Origin: Actinokineospora inagensis DSM 44258
GTDB lineage: Bacteria > Actinomycetota > Actinomycetes > Mycobacteriales > Pseudonocardiaceae
Length of the DNA: 64,000 bases
Direction of reading: 5' to 3'
Assembly (NCBI RefSeq): GCF_000482865.1
Contig: NZ_KI519516.1
Location: 304,574 to 368,573 of the forward strand
The notes beneath the pieces were generated by a model. It was not told the origin of the DNA. It worked only from the letters and a program-made list of their open reading frames with translations, and ran no database searches. Below, piece by piece: positions 58,663 through 64,000 of this stretch. The translations under genes and the position numbers were made by a program. The stretch's first letter is position 1. Each line of letters starts with the position of its first letter.

Positions 58663-59523
58663 TCACGCGCCGACCGCCAACCGCTTCGCCACCGTGTTCA
58701 GGCGGATCATCGACTCGTAGTCGGCCGTGCCCGGTTGGGCTTGGTACACCACCAACCGCTCGTCCGTCTCCGAGACCGCGAGTGTCTCGAAGGTCAGGCT
58801 CATCCGCCCCACGACCGGGTGTTCGATCACCTTCACCCCCGTCGTGCGCCGTTTCACCTCGTGTTGGCGCCACAGGCCGCGGAATTCGGCGCTGGCCGCG
58901 CTGAGTTCGGCGACGAGAGCCACCAGGCGCGGGTCGTCGGGGGCGGTTCCGTGGGCGGCGCGCAGGTGGGCGACTGTGCCCCAGGCGATGTCGTCCCAGT
59001 GGGGGAAGACCTGTTCCGCGTTCGGGTGCAGGAACACGTATCGGCTGGTGTTGCGCTTCTCCGCGGGCCAATCTTCCATGCCCGCCAGCAGGACCTGTCC
59101 CGCCGTGTTCGACGCGAGTACGTCGTTCACGCTGTTGAGCAGGTACACCGGCAGTGGTTCCAGTGTGCGCAGCAGGGTCAGGACCTCGTCGCGGACGACT
59201 TCGCGTTCGGGTAGGGGGGTGGCCCTGGTCCGTGCCCCGCTTTGCGCCCGCGCGGCGATGTCGATCAGGTGGCCGTGGGCTTCCTGGTCCAGGCGCAGGA
59301 CGCGGGAGAGCGCTTCGAGCACTGGCGGGCTCGGGTTGCGTTCGCGGCCTTGTTCCAGGCGGACGTAGTAGTCGACGCTGATCCCGGCCATGGTCGCGAG
59401 TTCTTCGCGGCGCAGGCCGGGGGTGCGGCGCAGGCCGGAACTGCTGGCAAGGCCGATGTCGGCGGGGCGGACGCGTGAGCGGCGGGCCCGCAGGAACTCC
59501 CCGAGTTCGTTTCGCTCCGGCAT
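58663..59523 (-). CDS. HTH regulator with MmyB-like (PF17765-type) ligand domain
   Basis: A 286-aa regulator. The N-terminal helix-turn-helix has the family marks LGEFLRARRSRVRPADIGLA, RRTPGLRREELATMAGISVD and YYVRLEQGRERNPSPPVLEA. The C-terminal PAS-like domain includes YLLNSVNDVLASNTAGQVLL, RYVFLHPNAEQVFPHWDDIA and MSLTFETLAVSETDERLVVY. These regulators usually repress a divergent oxidoreductase. ATG at 59523. It is divergent from the aldo/keto reductase operon, with an inverted repeat between. Confidence 0.92.
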   Translation of the reverse strand: MPERNELGEFLRARRSRVRPADIGLASSSGLRRTPGLRREELATMAGISVDYYVRLEQGRERNPSPPVLEALSRVLRLDQEAHGHLIDIAARAQSGARTRATPLPEREVVRDEVLTLLRTLEPLPVYLLNSVNDVLASNTAGQVLLAGMEDWPAEKRNTSRYVFLHPNAEQVFPHWDDIAWGTVAHLRAAHGTAPDDPRLVALVAELSAASAEFRGLWRQHEVKRRTTGVKVIEHPVVGRMSLTFETLAVSETDERLVVYQAQPGTADYESMIRLNTVAKRLAVGA

Positions 59524-59588
59524 GTGTCGATGGTGGCACGTCCGCCCCCGTGGCGACAGCGAATCGGCGGGTGGTTCCCGGGCGCGCT

Positions 59589-59615
59589 GTTCCTGGGAGT
59601 GCGGCACCCAGGAAC
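59589..59615. promoter_or_regulatory. operator candidate between the HTH regulator and the AKR operon
   Basis: GTTCCTGGG (59589-59597) and CCCAGGAAC (59607-59615) form a perfect 9+9+9 inverted repeat about 100 bases upstream of the AKR start and 66 upstream of the regulator start. Confidence 0.6.
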
Positions 59616-59714
59616 GCCCCTCCTGGAGAGCACCGGGCCTGTCACCGGCCGCCGTACGGCGACACGATCGTTCCCGACGAGGACCACCACCGGTTCAGAG
59701 GGAGACGAACGACC

Positions 59715-60755
59715 GTGACGAACACCGACACCGGCGACACCCCAGTCGACGCTGTCGCCGTGCCCACCCTCCAGGCGCCGCTGCGGCGGCTCGGCGTCGA
59801 CGGGCCGCTGGTCGGCGCCATCGGCCTCGGCTGCATGGGCATGAGCGAGATGTACGGCCCCACCGACGACTCCGAGTCCGCCCGGGTGATCAACGCCGCG
59901 TTGGACGCCGGGGTGACCGTGCTCGACTCGGCCGACATGTACGGCGCCGGGCACAACGAGGAACTGGTCGGTTCCGCCATCCGGCACCGCCGCGACGACG
60001 CCTTCCTGATCACCAAGTTCGGCATCCGCCGGGACGGGGGCAGGCGCTGGAACGACAACAGCCCCGAGTACGCCAGGCAGGCCTGCGAGGCGTCGCTGCG
60101 CAGACTGGGCGTCGACCACATCGACCTGTACTTCGTGCACCGCTTCGACGGGTCCACCCCGGTCGAGGACACCGTCGCCGCGCTGGCCGACCTGGTCGAC
60201 GCGGGCAAGGTCCGGCACATCGGGCTGAGCGAGGTCAGCGCGGACACGTTGCGCCGGGCCGCCGCCGTGCACCCGGTCGCGGCGGTGCAGAGCGAGTTCT
60301 CGCTGTGGAGCCGCAACCTCGTCACCGACGGCATCCTGGCCACCGCCCGGGAGCTGGGGATCGCCACGATCGCGTACTCGCCGCTGGGCCGCGGTTTCCT
60401 CACCGGCACCGTCCGCGACTTCGACGTCCTGGCGGACAACGACTTCCGCAAGGCCAACCCGCGGTTCACCGACGGCAACCTCGCCGCGAACCTGGCGCTG
60501 CTCGACCCGGTGGAGCGGCTGGCCGACAAGCTGGAGGTGCCGACCGCCGCCGTCGCGCTGGCCTGGGTGCTGGCCCAGGGCGACGACATCATCGCCATCC
60601 CCGGCACCAAGCGGTTGCGCTACCTGGCCGCCAACGTCGAGGCCGCCGCGCTGCGGCTGGACCCGGCCGACGTCGCCGAGCTGACCGAGGCCTTCCGCGC
60701 CGAGGCCGTCGCGGGCGAGCGCTACCCGGCCGCGATCATGCCCGTTACCCGCTAG
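59715..60755 (+). CDS. aldo/keto reductase
   Basis: A 346-aa NADPH-dependent reductase. It has GAIGLGCMGMSEMYGP near residue 35, the catalytic D-Y-K-H residues in TVLDSADMYGAGHNEELVG, ITKFGIRRD and LYFVHRFD, and the C-terminal IPGTKRLRYLAANVEA cofactor loop. The substrate is unknown. GTG at 59715 has GGGAGACG upstream. It is the first gene of an apparent AKR-CMD-MFS operon under the divergent HTH regulator. Confidence 0.92.
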   Translation: MTNTDTGDTPVDAVAVPTLQAPLRRLGVDGPLVGAIGLGCMGMSEMYGPTDDSESARVINAALDAGVTVLDSADMYGAGHNEELVGSAIRHRRDDAFLITKFGIRRDGGRRWNDNSPEYARQACEASLRRLGVDHIDLYFVHRFDGSTPVEDTVAALADLVDAGKVRHIGLSEVSADTLRRAAAVHPVAAVQSEFSLWSRNLVTDGILATARELGIATIAYSPLGRGFLTGTVRDFDVLADNDFRKANPRFTDGNLAANLALLDPVERLADKLEVPTAAVALAWVLAQGDDIIAIPGTKRLRYLAANVEAAALRLDPADVAELTEAFRAEAVAGERYPAAIMPVTR

Positions 60756-60770
60756 GAGACGCGAAAACCC

Positions 60771-61172
60771 ATGAGCGAGCAGACAACCACCCAGACCGAG
60801 CCCGAGATCTCCGCCAAGGAGCAGGCCGGTCGGGACGTGATGGGCACCCTGGGCATCGACCCGGACGGCCTCATCGCGGGCTACTCGGGCCTGGACGAGC
60901 GGTTCGGCCACTCGGTCGTCGAGTTCGTGTTCGGCGAGTTCGTCAGCAGGCCCGAGCTCGACCTGCGCACCCGGCAGTTGGCCACGGTCGCGGTGCTCAC
61001 CGCGCTCGGCGGCTGCGAGCCGCAGTTGGAGACCCACCTGCGGGCCACCCTCCGCGCGGGCGCCACCCGCGCGGAGATCATCGCCCTGATCGGCCACGTG
61101 CTGCCGTACGCGGGCACCCCGCGCGTGATCAACGCGATGAACGTGGCCAAGCGCGTCTTGGGCGCCGAGTAA
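60771..61172 (+). CDS. carboxymuconolactone decarboxylase (CMD) family protein
   Basis: A 133-aa CMD-fold protein (VVEFVFGEFVSRPELDLRTR, QLATVAVLTALGGCEPQLET, ATRAEIIALIGHVLPYAGTP). Like gamma-carboxymuconolactone decarboxylase, it lacks the CxxC of AhpD peroxidases, with a lone cysteine in GGCEPQ. The role here is unknown, perhaps detoxification with the AKR. ATG at 60771, 15 bases after the AKR stop. Confidence 0.9.
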   Translation: MSEQTTTQTEPEISAKEQAGRDVMGTLGIDPDGLIAGYSGLDERFGHSVVEFVFGEFVSRPELDLRTRQLATVAVLTALGGCEPQLETHLRATLRAGATRAEIIALIGHVLPYAGTPRVINAMNVAKRVLGAE

Positions 61173-61212
61173 CGCCCTCCCCGTCCGCACCCGTGGAGCA
61201 CCTGGAGCAGAA

Positions 61213-62460
61213 GTGACCACTTCCGAGCGTGAACTGACCACCCCGGCGGGCAAGTCGACCCCGTCCGCCGACCCCGCCCTGCCCGCGCCGCTGGTGCAGT
61301 GGCTGGGCGTGGTGACCCTGGCGTTGGGCGTCTTCGCCATCGTCACCGCGGAGTTGCTGCCGGTCGGGCTGCTGCCCGCGATCTCCGGCGAGATGGGCGT
61401 GTCCATCGGCACCGCCGGTCTCAGCATCACCCTCTACGGCATCATCGCCGCGCTCACCGCGGTGCCGCTGACCGCCGCGTTCGCCCACCTCGACCGCCGG
61501 TTCCTGCTTGCGGGCCTGATGGCGATCCTCACCGCGGGCAACATCGTCACCGCGATCGCGCCCAACTTCACCGTCCTGCTGCTGGCCCGGATCCTGATGG
61601 GCTTCGCGCACGGCGTGTTCTGGTCCACCACCCCGGCCAGCGCGGTCCGGCTGGTCCCGGCCGCCAAGGCGGTGCGGGCCACCACCGTCGTGCTCTCCGG
61701 CATCTCGATCGCCTCCGTCGCCGGGGTCCCGCTGCTGACCGTGGTCGGCCAGCAGACCGACTGGCGGACCGCGTTCTACGTGATGGCGGGCATCGGCGTG
61801 CTGGTCCTGCTCGGCGCGCTGACCCTGCTGCCCCGGCTGGCCCCGCGCGGCAGCGGTGGGCTGGCGGCGCTGCCCCGGTTGGTCCGCCGCGGCACCCTCG
61901 GCGCCGCGGTGCTGGTCACCAGCCTGGTGATGATCGGCCACTACCTCGCCTTCACCTACATCACGCCGTTCCTGGAGCAGGAGGCGGGCTGGAGCACCGG
62001 TTCCATCGGCGCGATGCTGCTGGTCTTCGGCGTGGCCGGGGTGATCGGCAACTTCCTGATCGGGCCCGCCGTCGGGCGCAACCTGCGCACCGCGCTGGCG
62101 GGCAGCCTGCTGCTGTTCGTGGTCGCCCTGGCCGGTCTCTCGCTGCTCGGCGAGTTCAAGGCGGCGACCGTGGTCCTGCTGGTCGCCTGGGGCCTCGCCT
62201 ACGCGGCGCTGCCGGTCTGCCTGCAGACCTGGGTGCTCAAGTCCAGCCCGGACGCCCCGGACGGCGCGTCCTCGTTCTACATCACGTCGTTCAACTTCTC
62301 GATCGCCCTGGGCGCCTTCGCGGGCGGCCGGGTGGTCGACGGGATCGGCCTGGGCACCATCACCTGGGTCGCCGCGGCGCTGGCCGCGGTCGCGCTGCTG
62401 GTCGTGCTCGCCGCCCGCCGGGTGGGCGAGCCCGCCCCGGACGCGGTGACCGCCGACTAG
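61213..62460 (+). CDS. MFS transporter (DHA1-like efflux)
   Basis: A 415-aa 12-helix major-facilitator protein of the AraJ/Bcr type. It has LALGVFAIVTAELLPVGLLP as its first helix, the TM4 region LLLARILMGFAHGVFWSTTP, and an RNLRTALAGSLLLF segment in the second half. The N-terminal tail is cytosolic. Start GTG at 61213 follows GGAGCAGAA. It is the third gene of the AKR operon and probably exports the substrate or product. Confidence 0.92.
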   Translation: MTTSERELTTPAGKSTPSADPALPAPLVQWLGVVTLALGVFAIVTAELLPVGLLPAISGEMGVSIGTAGLSITLYGIIAALTAVPLTAAFAHLDRRFLLAGLMAILTAGNIVTAIAPNFTVLLLARILMGFAHGVFWSTTPASAVRLVPAAKAVRATTVVLSGISIASVAGVPLLTVVGQQTDWRTAFYVMAGIGVLVLLGALTLLPRLAPRGSGGLAALPRLVRRGTLGAAVLVTSLVMIGHYLAFTYITPFLEQEAGWSTGSIGAMLLVFGVAGVIGNFLIGPAVGRNLRTALAGSLLLFVVALAGLSLLGEFKAATVVLLVAWGLAYAALPVCLQTWVLKSSPDAPDGASSFYITSFNFSIALGAFAGGRVVDGIGLGTITWVAAALAAVALLVVLAARRVGEPAPDAVTAD

Positions 62461-62467
62461 TCCCACT

Positions 62468-62500
62468 GGTCCGCGCGGGCCAGGACGGCCCGCGCGGACC
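62468..62500. terminator. perfect 14-bp-stem terminator after the AKR operon
   Basis: Arms 62468-62481 and 62487-62500 with a 5-base loop, 7 bases after the MFS stop. Confidence 0.85.
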
Positions 62501-62719
62501 ACGGCAAAGTCCGCACTTGCACCGAATGGGTGTGATGCGCGGCACCTTCCCGTTTCGTCGTGGGTGGACATTGATTCACGGTATTCTGCGACGCGCGGAA
62601 GACTCTTGTCATGATTAGAGCTGACTGTTCACCCTGCTTGATCACCAAGATGGCGAATTCGGAGAGCTCCGGAATAGCGCCTTGGGCGCCCGGTGTGTTG
62701 CCAAGGGGAGGGGATTCAC

Positions 62720-63427
62720 ATGACCGACGGTGTAGACAGCCCGTTATCCATCTCGGTCGCGATGGTGGTCCGCAACGAGCTCCACCGCTACGGCGTGGAG
62801 AAGATGATCGCGGCGGGGGGCGTCGCCGGTACCGTCTACTGCGTGCCGACCGCCGCCGAGGCGGTCGAACTGGCCGGGCGCGTCCGGGTCGACGTGCTGG
62901 TGGTCGACTGCGCGGCGCTCGACGACGACGGCACCGACGAGATCCTGCTGCGCGCCAAGGCGCTGGGGGTCAACGTGTTGTGGCTGGCCGACGACGCGCT
63001 GCCCTACGAGCGGCTCTCGCTGCTGCGCTGCGGCGGCTGCCTGCCGGTCGGCCAGCTCAGCCCGGAGAGCCTGCGCGACGCGCTGCTGCGCACCCACCGC
63101 GGGGAGACGGTGATGCCGAGCAGCCTGGTGGAGACCCTGGTCGACATCGCCCAGGACCGGCTGCGCGAGCCGCGGTCGTGGGCCCGGGTCCGGTTCACCC
63201 CGCGTGAGCGGCAGGTCACCGGCCTGCTCGTCGACGGGTTGAGCAACAAGCAGATCGCCCGCAGGCTGCGCATTTCCGAACACGGCGCGAAAAGGCTGGT
63301 GGCGAACATACTGGCCAAACTCGACTGCACGAACCGGACCCTCGCCGTGTCGAAGATCCTCCGTGAGGGCCACATCGAGGAATATGCCGATGCCGCCCCC
63401 CTCGACACCCTTGTGGTCGGCCGCTGA
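62720..63427 (+). CDS. LuxR-type regulator with atypical receiver
   Basis: A 235-aa regulator. The C-terminal HTH is clear (FTPRERQVTGLLVDGLSNKQ, RRLRISEHGAKRLVANILAK). The N-terminal 150 residues resemble a receiver domain with one candidate acceptor aspartate in VDVLVVDCAALD but without the usual lysine (CGGCLPVGQLSPE). The ATG at 62720 follows AGGGGAGGGG by seven bases. No adjacent kinase. The target is unknown. Confidence 0.88.
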   Translation: MTDGVDSPLSISVAMVVRNELHRYGVEKMIAAGGVAGTVYCVPTAAEAVELAGRVRVDVLVVDCAALDDDGTDEILLRAKALGVNVLWLADDALPYERLSLLRCGGCLPVGQLSPESLRDALLRTHRGETVMPSSLVETLVDIAQDRLREPRSWARVRFTPRERQVTGLLVDGLSNKQIARRLRISEHGAKRLVANILAKLDCTNRTLAVSKILREGHIEEYADAAPLDTLVVGR

Positions 63428-63520
63428 CCCCTTTTCGGCGGTCTTGTTCGCTTTATCTGGAACTGCTCGCCGGCCGGTTCGGCCCGGGTGCGCCAGGAAC
63501 GCGCGCCCGACCGCCGTCAT

Positions 63521-63564
63521 GCCCGCTGGTGCCGGTCCGCGCACCCGGACCGGCACCAGCGGGC
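63521..63564. terminator. perfect 19-bp-stem bidirectional terminator
   Basis: Arms 63521-63539 and 63546-63564 are fully complementary, one base beyond the SDR stop on minus and about 95 bases after the LuxR gene on plus. Confidence 0.85.
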
Positions 63565-63565
63565 G

Positions 63566-64000
63566 TCAGGACGGCTGGCCGGTCGGCATGACGGTGACCC
63601 GCTGCAGGTTGACGTGGGCGGGCAGCCCGGCCAGGAACTCCACCACGGCGGCGACGTCGTCCGGCTCCAGCCAGGTGGTGCTCCGCCGGGCATCGGCCAG
63701 CCAGTCCAGGGCGTCCTGGTCGGTCACGTGGCCCTGCAGCTCGGTGGCCACCAGCCCCGGCTCCAGGGCGCTGACCCGGATCCCCTTGCCACCCAGTTCG
63801 GCGCGCAGCGTGCGGGCCAACTGGGTGGTGTAGGCCTTGCTGCCCGCGTAGACGGCGAAGTTCGGGAAGATGTTCTCCGCAGCGATGGACGACGTGGTCA
63901 CCAGGTCGGCCACCCTGCCCTGCTCGGCGACCTCCACCAGGTGCGGCACGAACGCGCCCATGGTGTGGGTGAGCGCGGTGACGTTCACGTCGATCTGGTG
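63566..64000 (-). CDS. short-chain dehydrogenase, 5' end outside the window
   Basis: The C-terminal 144 residues of an SDR oxidoreductase. The fragment has the IDVNVTALTHTMGAFVPHL helix, the active-site serine in LVTTSSIAAEN, the catalytic YAGSKAYTTQLARTLRAELG (Tyr-x3-Lys) and the RVSALEPGLVATELQGHVTD substrate loop. It reads off the right edge, so the cofactor motif cannot be seen. Probably a classical NAD(P)-dependent SDR of unknown substrate. Confidence 0.9.
   Translation of the reverse strand, partial: HQIDVNVTALTHTMGAFVPHLVEVAEQGRVADLVTTSSIAAENIFPNFAVYAGSKAYTTQLARTLRAELGGKGIRVSALEPGLVATELQGHVTDQDALDWLADARRSTTWLEPDDVAAVVEFLAGLPAHVNLQRVTVMPTGQPS

Noticed and set aside
57371-58720. 449-aa plus-strand frame as a gene
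   Set aside because: It passes through three different repeats and reads Arg/Pro/Thr-rich low-complexity sequence; no ribosome site or domain.

Overview
The window is very GC-rich, gene-dense chromosomal DNA with frequent GTG starts, start/stop overlaps and actinobacterial promoter motifs. Several families point to an actinomycete: XRE/DUF397 pairs, a DUF574-type methyltransferase, a cfp6-like PH-domain protein, NAD ligase beside gatCAB and an ABM monooxygenase. Gene order closely tracks the Mycobacterium tuberculosis serA1-leuB / ilvBNC-cfp6 / gatCAB-ACT-ligA / iscS-mnmA-acyltransferases-etfAB neighbourhood (recalled, not searched), interrupted by lineage-specific blocks. My inference is a chromosome-core region of a Pseudonocardiales-type actinomycete; the genus cannot be fixed from sequence alone. 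LAYOUT. 0-12 kb: branched-chain amino acid and serine synthesis (leuB, serA, ilvC, ilvN, ilvB on minus; cfp6-like and ilvD on plus). The ilvBNC operon has a leaderless attenuator peptide. A DUF397 gene, a proline-rich repeat protein and an unknown gene are inserted between serA and ilvC. 12-19 kb: DoxX membrane protein, hydroxyacid dehydrogenase, STAND/NB-ARC-TPR ATPase, beta-propeller lipoprotein, a 750-bp non-coding stretch with two structured elements, and an XRE regulator coupled to an ABM monooxygenase. 19-28.7 kb: gatC-gatA-(64-aa membrane protein)-gatB, ACT-domain protein, GNAT and ligA, with two different minisatellites in the gaps. 28.7-36.2 kb: succinate dehydrogenase (type Sdh1) with divergent LysR, MetE-like protein plus DUF2867 protein, a PLP dehydratase-like enzyme, and a decayed SDR. 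36.3-41.3 kb: a two-component pair whose catalytic residues are largely lost, followed by a MacA/MacB-like export system. 41.3-45.8 kb: a cytosolic CHAT (caspase-like) TPR protein next to a subtilisin-family protease. 46.3-54 kb: mnmA, iscS, MFS, ornithine-lipid-type acyltransferase pair, etfA and etfB. 54-57 kb: DUF397 fusion, XRE/DUF5753 regulator, DUF574 methyltransferase. 56.8-58.7 kb: a gene-free island of repeats. 58.7-64 kb: HTH regulator divergent from an aldo/keto reductase-CMD-MFS operon, a LuxR regulator and a partial SDR. HOW IT FITS TOGETHER. Most of the window is housekeeping: valine/isoleucine/leucine and serine synthesis, tRNA amidation and thiolation, DNA ligation, and electron entry through Sdh and ETF. 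The accessory blocks carry the novelty: the CHAT/S8 protease pair, the apparently phosphorylation-dead two-component pair beside an ABC exporter, and a dispersed hairpin element (four copies) beside DnaA-box-like 9-mers. Clear perfect-stem terminators separate most convergent units. No tRNA, rRNA, CRISPR array, transposase or integrase was recognised.
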